Assembly: GCA_965231165.1 (NCBI GenBank)
Contig: OZ246421.1
Location: forward strand, 2,046,001 to 2,110,000
DNA: 64,000 nt
Direction of reading: 5' to 3'
Origin: Micavibrio_C sp965231165
GTDB taxonomy: Bacteria > Pseudomonadota > Alphaproteobacteria > Micavibrionales > Micavibrionaceae
Below are positions 8,618-16,924 of this stretch, in pieces. The notes under the pieces were generated by a model. That model had not been told where the DNA came from. It worked only from the letters and a program-made list of their open reading frames with translations, and searched no databases. Both the position numbers and the translations under genes were made by a program. Position 1 is the first letter of the stretch; every line of letters starts with the position of its first letter.

Positions 8618-9520
8618 TTAATTCATAACGGCGCGGATGTCGGTTTCGGTATAACCCTGCGCGAACAACACGCTTGTGAAATCGGTATGGATGATCTGAT
8701 TGTCGATGGTTTCGGCCACGACCGGGCGGGGATGGTAGGCGATACCGAGGCCTGCGGCCTGCAGCATCGGGATATCGTTGGAACCGTCGCCGATCGCCAG
8801 CGTCTGGTTTAGATCGCAGCCAAATTGTGCGGCTTTGGCCTTCAGCGTGGCCAGTTTGGCGTGTTTGTCCAGAATCGGTTCAATGACCTGTCCGGTTAAC
8901 GCACCGTTTTCTATTTCCAACATATTGCCGAAATGGTCGTCAAAGCCGCAACGGGCGGCAATGGCCGTGGTGAAATATGTGAAACCACTGGAAACGATGG
9001 ACGCGTTAACGCCGTGGCGGTTCATAACCTTGAGGGCAATCTCGACGCCGGGTGAGACTTCCGTATGTTCCAGTACTTTTTTCAGGGTCGCTTCGGGGAG
9101 TCCGCGCAGCATGCCGACGCGCAGGCGGAGTGCTTCGAAGAAATCGATGGTGCCGTTCATGGTGCCGCGTGTGATTTCTGCGACCTGTTCGCCCACATTG
9201 GCAAAGACCGCCAGTTCATCCAGTGTTTCGGTGGTGACAATCGTTGAATCCATGTCCGCGAAAAACAGGGTTTTGCGGCGGTTGGCGGCGGGCGAGACCA
9301 GAATATCGATCCTGTCTTCATGCAGACCGCGGCGCAGCGTCTGCATCTGTGCAAAATGAGGTCTGGTGGCAACAGGCAGGTCGGCGGCCCGGTGGGGGGC
9401 CAGCCAGACAGGCGGCCCGGCGGGTGCAATCGCCTGTCCGTCCAGATATTGTTGTACACGCTCCAGATGGCCGGGGGTCAGCTTTTGGCTGGCGGCGATC
9501 AGTGTCAGAAAAAAACTCAT
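8618..9520 (-). CDS. serB: Phosphoserine phosphatase
   Basis: Last step of serine synthesis: hydrolysis of L-3-phosphoserine to serine. Of 300 residues, the first 80 form a short N-terminal domain. The HAD core starts with FADMDST (D89, D91), followed by the cap helices (AVFANVGEQVAEITRGTMNG), the serine/threonine motif VSSG and the metal-binding GDGSNDIPML. It is divergent from serC, 108 bases away, so a shared regulatory region is plausible. Together with serC and serA the complete phosphorylated serine pathway is present in about 5 kb. Confidence 0.95.
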   Translation of the reverse strand: MSFFLTLIAASQKLTPGHLERVQQYLDGQAIAPAGPPVWLAPHRAADLPVATRPHFAQMQTLRRGLHEDRIDILVSPAANRRKTLFFADMDSTIVTTETLDELAVFANVGEQVAEITRGTMNGTIDFFEALRLRVGMLRGLPEATLKKVLEHTEVSPGVEIALKVMNRHGVNASIVSSGFTYFTTAIAARCGFDDHFGNMLEIENGALTGQVIEPILDKHAKLATLKAKAAQFGCDLNQTLAIGDGSNDIPMLQAAGLGIAYHPRPVVAETIDNQIIHTDFTSVLFAQGYTETDIRAVMN

Positions 9521-9628
9521 AAATATACATCCTTTGAAGTCTGGACAGTTTGACAGAAAAATACTAATCGTGGAATGGCATTGTGCCCTGCAACAGTGAC
9601 GTATTCTTATAAAATTTTAGGTGTGATC

Positions 9629-10798
9629 ATGAACAAACCGGAAAACCGCCCTCACAATCCCTACTTTTCATCTGGCCCTTGCGCCAAGCGTCCGGGCTGG
9701 TCGCTTGAGGCTTTGTCTGATGCTTTCATCTGCCGTTCGCACCGCGCCACCGTGGGCAAGGACAAGCTGAAAGCTGTCATTGAGAAGCACCGTTCCATCT
9801 TGGGCATTCCGGCGGATTATAAAATCGGCATCGTACCGGGTTCGGACACCGGCGCTATCGAAATGGCGATGTGGTCGATGCTGGGCGCGCGTGGCGTTGA
9901 TGTGCTGGGCTGGGAAGTTTTCGGCAATGAATGGATTAAAGACGTGACCGCACAGCTCAAGATCGCTGATGCCCGCACATTCAAGGCTGAATTCGGCGCG
10001 TTGCCCGATCTGTCACAAGTCGATAGCGACCGCGATGTGATCTTTACATGGAACGGCACGACCTCGGGTGTGCGTGTACCGCATGCAAACTGGATCAAGA
10101 AAGACCGCAAGGGATTGACATTCTGTGACGCGACGTCTGCCGTGTTTGCTTATGACATGCCGTGGGAATTGCTCGATGTGACGACATGGTCGTGGCAGAA
10201 GGTGTTGGGCGGCGAAGCGGCGCATGGCATGCTGGTGTTAAGCCCGCGCGCGGTCGAGCGTCTGGAAACATTCAAACCTGATCGCCCGCTGCCGAAAATT
10301 TTCCGCATGACCAAGGGCGGTAAACTGACCGATGGCATTTTCGTCGGTGAAACCATCAACACGCCTTCGATGCTGGCGGTGGAAGATTGTCTTGATGCAC
10401 TCAAGTGGGTTGAATCGATTGGCGGCCTTAAATCCACCATCGCGCGCAGCGAAGCCAATTTCAAAGCTCTGAAAGAATGGGTAAGCAAGACACCGTGGAT
10501 TGAGTTCTTGCCCGAAGAACCTGCCATCTGCTCGCAGACATCGCCGTGCATGAAGCTCACCGATCCGTTTGTGACGTCGATGGATGAAGAAGGCCAGCTT
10601 GCCTTCGTCAAGGCGATGACCAAGCTGCTGGAAAAAGACGGTATTGCTTATGATATCGCCGGGCACCGCGATGCGCCTGCGGGCTTGCGCATCTGGACGG
10701 GTGCGACCATCGAAACCAGCGATATTAAATTGCTGACGCCGTGGCTGGAATGGGCGTTTGAAACCGCGAAGTCTGAGGCGCAGAAGAAAGCGGCTTGA
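9629..10798 (+). CDS. serC: Phosphoserine aminotransferase
   Basis: PLP enzyme that converts 3-phosphohydroxypyruvate and glutamate to phosphoserine and 2-oxoglutarate (also used in pyridoxal phosphate synthesis). The product of 389 residues matches the alphaproteobacterial form, longer than the E. coli type. It starts with NPYFSSGPCAKRPGW, and the PLP lysine lies in TTWSWQKVLGGEAAHG. The start at 9629 is chosen because the family begins a few residues before NPYFSSGPC; in-frame codons upstream at 9575 lack a family match. A hairpin follows the stop. serA lies 1.5 kb further, separated by two unrelated genes. Confidence 0.95.
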   Translation: MNKPENRPHNPYFSSGPCAKRPGWSLEALSDAFICRSHRATVGKDKLKAVIEKHRSILGIPADYKIGIVPGSDTGAIEMAMWSMLGARGVDVLGWEVFGNEWIKDVTAQLKIADARTFKAEFGALPDLSQVDSDRDVIFTWNGTTSGVRVPHANWIKKDRKGLTFCDATSAVFAYDMPWELLDVTTWSWQKVLGGEAAHGMLVLSPRAVERLETFKPDRPLPKIFRMTKGGKLTDGIFVGETINTPSMLAVEDCLDALKWVESIGGLKSTIARSEANFKALKEWVSKTPWIEFLPEEPAICSQTSPCMKLTDPFVTSMDEEGQLAFVKAMTKLLEKDGIAYDIAGHRDAPAGLRIWTGATIETSDIKLLTPWLEWAFETAKSEAQKKAA

Positions 10799-10828
10799 AT
10801 AAATACGCAATTTTTTATGCAGAATAAA

Positions 10829-10868
10829 AATTGCCCCTTAAATCAGGTTCTTGATATAAGGGGCAATT
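10829..10868 (+). terminator. Hairpin after serC, probable terminator
   Basis: A perfect 12-base stem, AATTGCCCCTTA (10829-10840) with TAAGGGGCAATT (10857-10868), with a 16-base loop and CTTTAAAAAATATTTTTG after it. The T-run is interrupted, so efficiency is uncertain. Confidence 0.6.
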
Positions 10869-10902
10869 CTTTAAAAAATATTTTTGACAGGAAAGAATTT
10901 AC

Positions 10903-11517
10903 ATGAGCGACTCTAATTCTATTGCCGCATCCCGGCATGCGGGCCAGCTTGTACATAACAAGGGAATTTTCGTGGGCAGGTGCACGGGAATGTTCGCAGA
11001 CAAGTGGGAGCAATTTCCCGTGGACAAGTGGGAATCTTTCAATCTCTTCGCCGCGCCCCATGATGTGGGATTCAATGCACAGGGTTTTGGGCAACGGCTT
11101 CATAAGCATTTTAGGGAGATGGTCGGACAGGTGGCTGATATCAGGGGCCTGATGGGCCATGATGGTGCTTATTTTGAAGATGAGCAGTGTATTGTTGCGG
11201 CCTTGGAAGAGGGCACCTATGAAGGCCAATGGTTTATGCCGTCCATTGAGATGATCAAGATGCTGCTGCCTTTAAAAGACTCTGGTTCTTTACGCGATAC
11301 CTTCACAAAAAGCACTGGATCGCGCGACTCTTTATGGTCATGCTCGCAGCCAACTGTCCGTCCGCAAGATGTATTTGATGAAGGCCGTTACAGGTTTGCC
11401 GTGAGCCCTGTGAGTGGCGAGATGTGCATTGCTCCCACAGGTTCTCTCCTAGGCGCAGCTTTAGCATGCCGTCCTATGCGTATTGAACCGCATTATAAAC
11501 TCAGCGGCTGTTTCTAA
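10903..11517 (+). CDS. Unknown 204-residue protein, possibly DUF1566/Lcl-like
   Basis: Not confidently recognised. The start is supported by AGGAAAG 7 bases before the ATG. There is no signal peptide or membrane segment. The central part (GQWFMPSIEMIKMLLPLKD, then DSLWSCSQ, then an RYRFAVSPVSGE strand and a closing CRPMRIEPH) has the order of motifs seen in DUF1566/Lcl-type C-type-lectin-like domains (an 'xWxxPSxxEL', then 'WSS', then 'RPVR' layout). This is a pattern-level resemblance only. The gene sits between serC and serA, starts right after a hairpin, and its last 17 bases overlap the 3' end of the opposing methyltransferase gene. Confidence 0.6.
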   Translation: MSDSNSIAASRHAGQLVHNKGIFVGRCTGMFADKWEQFPVDKWESFNLFAAPHDVGFNAQGFGQRLHKHFREMVGQVADIRGLMGHDGAYFEDEQCIVAALEEGTYEGQWFMPSIEMIKMLLPLKDSGSLRDTFTKSTGSRDSLWSCSQPTVRPQDVFDEGRYRFAVSPVSGEMCIAPTGSLLGAALACRPMRIEPHYKLSGCF

Positions 11518-12142
11518 AGATCAGGCACTGGGTATGGCGGTAATCATCCCGTCCGCCCTGCCAGGCGACGGTGACTTCGTTTTCCAGCTTCAGCACTTTT
11601 GACAGCGCGTTGTTCAGATCGCGGACCAGCGGTGTGAATGTTCGGCCTGGAATGTTATCGACCTGCACGACGACGAGCGCGTTACGTTTCATCACTCTGG
11701 CAACCTGCTTATAGATATGCTGCATGCGTTTCAGGTAAACGTCATAACCGTCTTTGGCCGGATCTCCACCGTAAAGCGGGTTCCATTTATGCGTGATCGC
11801 CATAAAGGGCGGCGCGGTCATGGAAAAATCCATTTTCGGCAGGCCGATGGATGCCGCGCGGGCGCTGTCGGCGCACAGGACATTCATCCAGTGTTCCATC
11901 TGTCCGGCCACCCATTGATGGCGGCGCGGGTCGGCCTCGATGCCGTAGGGGATGCGTTTGAGTTCTTCGGCCACGAACAATGTGGTGCCCAGCCCCGTGA
12001 ACGGGTCGAACACCTTGTCGCCCGGTTTTGTGAATTCCTTTAAGAAATGGCGCGGTAGCGATTCCGGCGTCTTGATCTCGTTGGTTTCAAACGGCGGGGG
12101 GTCGCGTTCCAGCTTATAGGGCAGGGTAATAAAATTTTTCAT
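11501..12142 (-). CDS. Orphan DNA methyltransferase-like protein (N4/N6 class)
   Basis: A 213-residue SAM-dependent methyltransferase. Motif I is FDPFTGLGTT (residues 45-54), preceded by a motif X-like stretch (PESLPRHFLKEF). The catalytic motif IV position reads TAPPF (109-113), where N4/N6 DNA methylases usually have (D/N/S)PP(Y/F/W). A nearby HKWNPLYGGD segment and a C-terminal strand pair complete the fold. The start at 12142 is preferred because AAAGGGA lies just upstream; codons further upstream add 50 residues without family features. There is no restriction enzyme partner nearby. Modification of DNA is the default guess, but RNA methylation is possible. Confidence 0.75.
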   Translation of the reverse strand: MKNFITLPYKLERDPPPFETNEIKTPESLPRHFLKEFTKPGDKVFDPFTGLGTTLFVAEELKRIPYGIEADPRRHQWVAGQMEHWMNVLCADSARAASIGLPKMDFSMTAPPFMAITHKWNPLYGGDPAKDGYDVYLKRMQHIYKQVARVMKRNALVVVQVDNIPGRTFTPLVRDLNNALSKVLKLENEVTVAWQGGRDDYRHTQCLIFRNSR

Positions 12143-12285
12143 AGTCCCTTTATAGCACTCTGTTGCTGGAATTTCTTCTGTGAAATCAGCGTTTTCTTTT
12201 TTTCGATAACCCCCTTTTTCAGGGGCGCAATTGCTGCTATCACTCGTAAATCTATCGCTGCATTGCAAAATAAAGGGGTGTGCCC

Positions 12286-13866
12286 ATGACAAAAGTACTG
12301 ATTGCCGACAAGATGGACAAACTGGCTGCTGAAATTTTTCAGAATAACGGCATCGAAATCGATATCAAGCCGGGATTAAGCCCCGAAGAACTGGCGGCGA
12401 TTGCCGGTCAGTATGACGGGATTGCGGCCCGTTCCTCCGCCAAGATTACCGCTGATGTTATTTCCGCCTCGCTGCCGCGCCTGAAAGTGATTGGCCGCGC
12501 CGGGATCGGTGTTGATACGATTGATGTACCGGCGGCGACGCAAGCCGGTGTGGTTGTGATGAATACGCCGTTTGGCAATTCTATTACCACCGCCGAGCAT
12601 GCGATTGCGATGATGTTCGCGATTGCCCGCCAGATCCCGCAGGCCAGCGAATCGACGCATGCCGGAAAATGGGAAAAAGCCAAATTCATGGGTGTCGAGC
12701 TGTATGGCAAGACACTCGGCATTGTCGGCTGCGGCAATATCGGTTCCATCGTTGCGAGCCGGGCGCTGGGTTTGCAGATGAAAGTGGTTGCTTACGATCC
12801 GTTCCTGACCGAAGACCGCGCCCGCGAAATCGGCGTCGAGAAAGCGGAACTGGAAGAAGTAATCAAGCGCGCCGACTTTATTACGCTGCACACGCCCCTG
12901 ACCGAATCGACCCGCAACCTGATCGATGCAACTGCTATTGCTAAAATGAAAAAAGGTGTGCGCATCATCAACTGTGCTCGCGGCGGCCTGATCGACGAGA
13001 AAGCGCTGAAAGAAGCGCTTGATAGCGGCCATGTGGCGGCGGCGGCGCTTGATGTGTTCGAAAAAGAACCGGCGACCGAGAATGTTTTGTTTGGCCATCC
13101 GAATGTTGTCTGCACACCACATTTGGGCGCTTCGACATCGGAAGCACAGGTGAATGTGGCCATTCAAGTGGCGGAACAAATGTCTGATTTCCTGTTGCAT
13201 GGCGCGGTATCGAACGCGGTGAATATGCCATCCATTTCTGCGGAAGAGGCGCCGCGTCTGAAACCTTATATGAAGCTGATCGAACAGCTGGGCAGTTTTG
13301 CCGGTCAGATCACCGAACATGCGATCACTAAAATCGAGATCGAATATCAGGGCGCGGCAACGGAAGTGAATTCCAAACCGCTTACGGCACTCGCGCTTGC
13401 CAGCATTCTGCGTCACCTGTTTGATGGTGTGAATATGGTGAATGCACCGCAGGTGGCAAAATCACGCGGCATCGCCGTGTCTGAGACGCGGGCATCTGAT
13501 GCCACCGATCTGCATACGGCTGTGAAACTGACCGTGACCACGGAAGCGCGCACACGTTCGATCACCGGCACATTGTTCGCCGGAAAAGAGCCGCGTGTGA
13601 TGGAAATTGAAGGTGTGCCGATTGAGGCCGCCCTGACACCACACATGCTGTTTATCCGTAACGAGGACAAGCCGGGCATGATCGGTGGTCTGGGCACATT
13701 GCTCTCGGAGGCCGGTCAAAATATCGCTGATTTCCGGTTAGGCCGTGTTGCCAGTGGTGGTGCCGCCGTGGCGCTGGTGGCGCTTGATGCCGCCGTGCCG
13801 GATGCTTTGTTCGAACAGATCAAGGCGTTGCCGCAGATCCGTCAGGTCGTACGTCTGAAATTTTAA
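12286..13866 (+). CDS. serA: D-3-phosphoglycerate dehydrogenase
   Basis: First step of serine synthesis: NAD-dependent oxidation of 3-phosphoglycerate. The 526-residue product is the long form, with substrate and NAD domains (GIVGCGNIG nucleotide motif, NCARGGLIDE with the catalytic arginine, TPHLGAST with the catalytic histidine). Next is the intervening domain, then a C-terminal ACT domain (RNEDKPGMIGGLGTLLSEAG) that could bind serine for feedback control. AAGGGG lies 6-11 bases before the ATG at 12286, which decides against the GTG two codons upstream. It ends 6 bases from the opposing gene. Confidence 0.96.
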   Translation: MTKVLIADKMDKLAAEIFQNNGIEIDIKPGLSPEELAAIAGQYDGIAARSSAKITADVISASLPRLKVIGRAGIGVDTIDVPAATQAGVVVMNTPFGNSITTAEHAIAMMFAIARQIPQASESTHAGKWEKAKFMGVELYGKTLGIVGCGNIGSIVASRALGLQMKVVAYDPFLTEDRAREIGVEKAELEEVIKRADFITLHTPLTESTRNLIDATAIAKMKKGVRIINCARGGLIDEKALKEALDSGHVAAAALDVFEKEPATENVLFGHPNVVCTPHLGASTSEAQVNVAIQVAEQMSDFLLHGAVSNAVNMPSISAEEAPRLKPYMKLIEQLGSFAGQITEHAITKIEIEYQGAATEVNSKPLTALALASILRHLFDGVNMVNAPQVAKSRGIAVSETRASDATDLHTAVKLTVTTEARTRSITGTLFAGKEPRVMEIEGVPIEAALTPHMLFIRNEDKPGMIGGLGTLLSEAGQNIADFRLGRVASGGAAVALVALDAAVPDALFEQIKALPQIRQVVRLKF

Positions 13867-13872
13867 GGAAGA

Positions 13873-14409
13873 TCAGAAATCAACAAAGAAGACGTCACTG
13901 CTGCCGGTGACGCCTGATTTGCGCGCGAAGTAACGGCTGCAGGCATCGCGCAGTTCGGTGGTCAACTGTGTGCCGTATTCGCCGCCGCTGCCTTTCATGC
14001 CGTTATTGATGATCAGGCGCTGGGTTTTTAGATGGGCATCGACGATATCGTGCGCATCCTGATTCCAGGAATCGAGATTTTCGAGAAAATTGAGGACGAT
14101 GTTCGCTAATGTGCCCATCAGGCCGTAATTGAACATGGCGGCATTGGCTTTAATCTGCATGATTTCGACAATGACAGGCTGGATGGATTTTTTGACATCT
14201 GCCGGTTCATTCGGAACGAGGGCCAACGCTTTTTCCAGCTGATCGAGAAATTCCCGCGCCATGGGCGCAAAATCGGTTGAGTCTGTCTCAATAATGGTTT
14301 GAGATTTGCTGATGCGCTCGTCGTCGATATTGCCGCTGCCGACCTTGGCTTGCAGCAGGCGATTGGCCTTGATGATGTTTGCGTTTCTGTCAGAGAAGCT
14401 GTTGTTCAT
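13873..14409 (-). CDS. Unknown helical protein encoded with a CheY-like regulator
   Basis: A 178-residue soluble protein, not recognised at family level. Most of it looks alpha-helical (residues about 45-140: QLEKALALVPNEPADV, then KKSIQPVIVEIMQIK, then a long amphipathic segment), ending in a short loop with glycines and SSDVFFVDF. There is no signal peptide or enzyme motif. It lies 17 bases after the response regulator gene on the same strand, so a functional link, such as a phosphotransfer-like or output partner, is plausible. No conserved HPt-type histidine context was recognised, so that role is only a guess. Confidence 0.7.
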   Translation of the reverse strand: MNNSFSDRNANIIKANRLLQAKVGSGNIDDERISKSQTIIETDSTDFAPMAREFLDQLEKALALVPNEPADVKKSIQPVIVEIMQIKANAAMFNYGLMGTLANIVLNFLENLDSWNQDAHDIVDAHLKTQRLIINNGMKGSGGEYGTQLTTELRDACSRYFARKSGVTGSSDVFFVDF

Positions 14410-14426
14410 AGTAACCTATAATTTAC

Positions 14427-14942
14427 TCAGCCCGTTTGTTCGCGGTCGGCAGCACTATCTTCCACGCGGCGTCTGGGGCCGCGGTAGTCGGGGGTGCTGC
14501 GGCGGCGGCGATCCGGGCCGAAATATGTTTTGCAGTCAATATAGTCACGCGGCTTGTTGATCACATAGGCAAGGCGCTTTGCCAGATCGTTCGCCGAAAA
14601 AGGTTTTACAAGAAACTCCGTCACGCCCACATCGCGCGCTTCAGAGACGCGGTTCAACGCGCTGTAGCCAGTAACCAGCACTATGGGCGCCATGCGGTTG
14701 GGGGACATCATGTTGGAGCGAATCTCGCGTGTCAGTTCGATTCCTGACATGGGCGTCATATGCCAGTCGGCGATCACAATATCGGGATTTTCCCGCCTGA
14801 AAATTTCAAAGCCGCGTTCGCCGTTTTCGGCGGTCAGAACACGTCCCACGCCCAGCGTTTCCAGCACCGACGTCATGAGTTTGCGCATGGGTGCTGTGTC
14901 TTCAACGACAAGAACGGTCAGTTTTTTAAAGTCAAAAGGCAT
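14427..14942 (-). CDS. CheY-like single-domain response regulator
   Basis: A 171-residue receiver domain: acidic pair E14 and D15 (VVEDTAPMRKLM), phosphoacceptor D59 (ADWHMTPMSG), T91 (VTGY) and K113 (FLVKPFS). The last 40 residues form a basic tail with two GPxRRR-type motifs (GPDRRRR and GPRRR) instead of an output domain. Such arginine-rich tails occur in alphaproteobacterial CheY relatives. It is first in a two-gene minus-strand unit with the 178-residue unknown protein and divergent from the aldehyde dehydrogenase gene. No kinase is adjacent. Confidence 0.88.
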   Translation of the reverse strand: MPFDFKKLTVLVVEDTAPMRKLMTSVLETLGVGRVLTAENGERGFEIFRRENPDIVIADWHMTPMSGIELTREIRSNMMSPNRMAPIVLVTGYSALNRVSEARDVGVTEFLVKPFSANDLAKRLAYVINKPRDYIDCKTYFGPDRRRRSTPDYRGPRRRVEDSAADREQTG

Positions 14943-14975
14943 CTAATTCCGGCTTATTCAAAGCGGCAGCAAACG

Positions 14976-14996
14976 GGTCTGTCTGCCAAACAGACC
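14976..14996. promoter_or_regulatory. 7-bp inverted repeat between divergent genes
   Basis: GGTCTGT, a 7-base spacer, then ACAGACC. It lies in the 237-base region between the response regulator (minus) and gabD (plus), 34 bases upstream of the former's start. A dimeric repressor site or a leader hairpin are both possible. Confidence 0.35.
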
Positions 14997-15179
14997 TCAG
15001 TTAATCCCAAAAGCCCGCCCAGATCAAAGCTTTTTTCAGAAGAGGTCAACAGGTTTTCCGAAATGACAATCCCGGGGTGGGACTTGTTATTCTTTCGCCG
15101 TTCTGTAAGTCTTTATTTGATTTTTATCGAGCACGGGACAAGTTCGCCGTTTTGGCGGTTGCCCAGAAAGGGATTTACC

Positions 15180-16679
15180 ATGTCTGCTTCCTCCAGTGTG
15201 GCGCCTGCCATTGATGCGATTGACTATGCAACCCTGATACGCAGCGATGCGTTTATCAACGGGCGCTGGGTGAACCAGAGTGCCGGAAAGACATTCCCGG
15301 TGACCAATCCGGCCACAGGGATGGTTATTACGCATGTGCCTGATATGGGCGCTGATGAAACAAGGGCGGCCATCGAAGCGGCGGCGGCGGCTTTCCCGGG
15401 CTGGCGCAAGCTGATGGCCAAGGAACGCGCGCGTATCCTGCAGAAATGGAACGCCCTGATTCTCGAACATGCCGATAGTCTGGCGGCGCTGCTGAGCGCC
15501 GAACAGGGCAAGCCGTTCGCCGAAGCCCGTGGTGAAGTGGTCGGCGGCGCGGCCTCGGTGGAATGGTTCGCGGAGGAATGCCAGCGTGTGTACGGTGATA
15601 CGATACCCACGCACAAGGCCGATGCCCGTGTGATCGTGACCAAGGAACCTGTCGGCGTCGTGGCGGCGATCACGCCGTGGAATTTTCCCAGCTCCATGAT
15701 TACCCGCAAGGTGGCACCCGCGCTGGCGGCGGGCTGTACGGTGGTGTTGAAACCGGCGGAAGATACGCCTCTGTCGGCGCTGGCGCTGGCTGTTCTGGCA
15801 CAGGAGGCCGGTATACCGGAAGGGGTGCTGAACGTTGTCACAGGTTCATTGGCATCAGCCCCTGCGATTGGCGAGGTCATGACATCGCATCCGTTGGTGA
15901 AGAAAGTATCCTTTACCGGCTCGACCGAGGTCGGGAAGATATTGATGAGGCAGAGCGCGTCGACAGTGAAGCGTTTGTCGCTGGAACTGGGCGGCAACGC
16001 GCCTTTCATCGTCTTTAATTCGGCTGATATTGCCCGGGCGGTCGATGGGGCGATGGCCTCGAAATTCAGGAATGCCGGACAGACCTGCATCTGCGCCAAC
16101 CGCATTTATGTGCAGGACGGTATTTATGACGAATTTGCCCGTCAATTCACTGAGCGCGTCCGGGCGCTGAAGGTTGGTCCTGGCGACCAGAGCGGCGTAC
16201 AGGTCGGGCCGTTGATCAACAAGGACGGTATCGAGAAGGTTGTGCAGCATATCGAGGATGCCAAAGCCAAAGGCGCCAAGCTGCTGTGCGGCGGCAAGGC
16301 CCATGAAGCCGGACCGCTTTTTTTCCAGCCGACTGTTTTAAGCGGTATGACGCCCGCCATGCGCGTTAGTGCCGAGGAAACTTTCGGCCCTGTGGCCGGA
16401 TTGTTCCGGTTTCAGGACGAGGCCGAGGTTATTCGTCTGGCCAACGACACACGCTATGGGCTGGCTTCTTACTTCTACACGCAGGAATTGGGGCAGGCCT
16501 TCCGCGTCGCCGAGGCGCTGGAATATGGCATGGTCGCGGTCAATGAGGCGCTTTTAGCAGCGGCTTCAGTGCCGTTCGGGGGGGTCAAAGAATCCGGCAT
16601 CGGGCGCGAAGGTTCGAAATACGGGATTGAGGACTTCTTGAATGTGAAGTACATGCTGATGGGCGGTTTGGGTACCTGA
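15180..16679 (+). CDS. gabD: NAD(P)-dependent succinate-semialdehyde dehydrogenase
   Basis: Aldehyde dehydrogenase of 499 residues, closest to the GabD group that oxidises succinate semialdehyde to succinate at the end of GABA breakdown. Seen are the cofactor segment (TPWNFPSSMITRKVAPALAAG), FTGSTEVGK, the general-base glutamate in LELGGNAPF, the catalytic cysteine in NAGQTCICANR, and the C-terminal PFGGVKESGIGREGSKYG found in GabD-like enzymes. AAAGGGA before the ATG at 15180 fixes the start; the in-frame sequence upstream runs antisense to the response regulator and is not coding. No gabT is in the window, so the source of the aldehyde is unknown. Confidence 0.92.
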   Translation: MSASSSVAPAIDAIDYATLIRSDAFINGRWVNQSAGKTFPVTNPATGMVITHVPDMGADETRAAIEAAAAAFPGWRKLMAKERARILQKWNALILEHADSLAALLSAEQGKPFAEARGEVVGGAASVEWFAEECQRVYGDTIPTHKADARVIVTKEPVGVVAAITPWNFPSSMITRKVAPALAAGCTVVLKPAEDTPLSALALAVLAQEAGIPEGVLNVVTGSLASAPAIGEVMTSHPLVKKVSFTGSTEVGKILMRQSASTVKRLSLELGGNAPFIVFNSADIARAVDGAMASKFRNAGQTCICANRIYVQDGIYDEFARQFTERVRALKVGPGDQSGVQVGPLINKDGIEKVVQHIEDAKAKGAKLLCGGKAHEAGPLFFQPTVLSGMTPAMRVSAEETFGPVAGLFRFQDEAEVIRLANDTRYGLASYFYTQELGQAFRVAEALEYGMVAVNEALLAAASVPFGGVKESGIGREGSKYGIEDFLNVKYMLMGGLGT

Positions 16680-16691
16680 TTCTTGCTTTAT

Positions 16692-16710
16692 CAGGATAAT
16701 TTCCTGTTTT
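16692..16710 (+). terminator. Weak terminator candidate after gabD
   Basis: CAGGA, a 5-base loop, TCCTG, then TTTT, 13 bases after the stop. The stem is only 5 pairs. Confidence 0.35.
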
Positions 16711-16792
16711 GCGCCGTGCGCTATATAAACGTTAACTTTTTCCCTCTAGTTTCAAATGTGGGAAAAAGGCCATATCCCCCTGAAAAAACGCT

Positions 16793-16841
16793 CTTTATTA
16801 ACATAATAAAGTTTGACAGGGGTATGCAAATGGTTTAAAAA
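16793..16841 (+). promoter_or_regulatory. Adhesin promoter with an abutting palindrome
   Basis: A sigma-70-like promoter with consensus -35 TTGACA (16813-16818), a 17-base spacer and -10 TAAAAA (16836-16841). Directly upstream is a perfect inverted repeat, CTTTATTA-ACA-TAATAAAG (16793-16811), one base from the -35 box. A start site near 16849 would give a leader of about 75 bases ending in GAGGAGAG before the ATG. The palindrome is well placed for a regulator that contacts or blocks RNA polymerase. Confidence 0.6.
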
Positions 16842-16924
16842 TATGCTGCCCGTTAGGAAGAATTTACATAGTAATTATTCAGACTCACCCGGGCGGTGGG
16901 GATGTATTTGAGGAGAGAAAAATA

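Noticed and set aside
7658..8812. A 384-residue plus-strand frame across the ClpA-like and serB genes
   Set aside because: It is antisense to two recognisable genes, rich in His/Asp/Gly, with no domain.
12376..13416. A 346-residue antisense frame inside serA
   Set aside because: It lies wholly within a well-conserved gene and encodes a Arg/His-rich sequence typical of shadow frames.
14760..15179. N-terminal extension of the succinate-semialdehyde dehydrogenase frame
   Set aside because: It is antisense to the CheY-like gene and has no aldehyde dehydrogenase similarity. A good ribosome binding site occurs just before 15180.
16730..16860. CtrA sites (TTAA-N7-TTAA) in the adhesin promoter region
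   Set aside because: TTAAC half-sites occur but none with the correct spacing.
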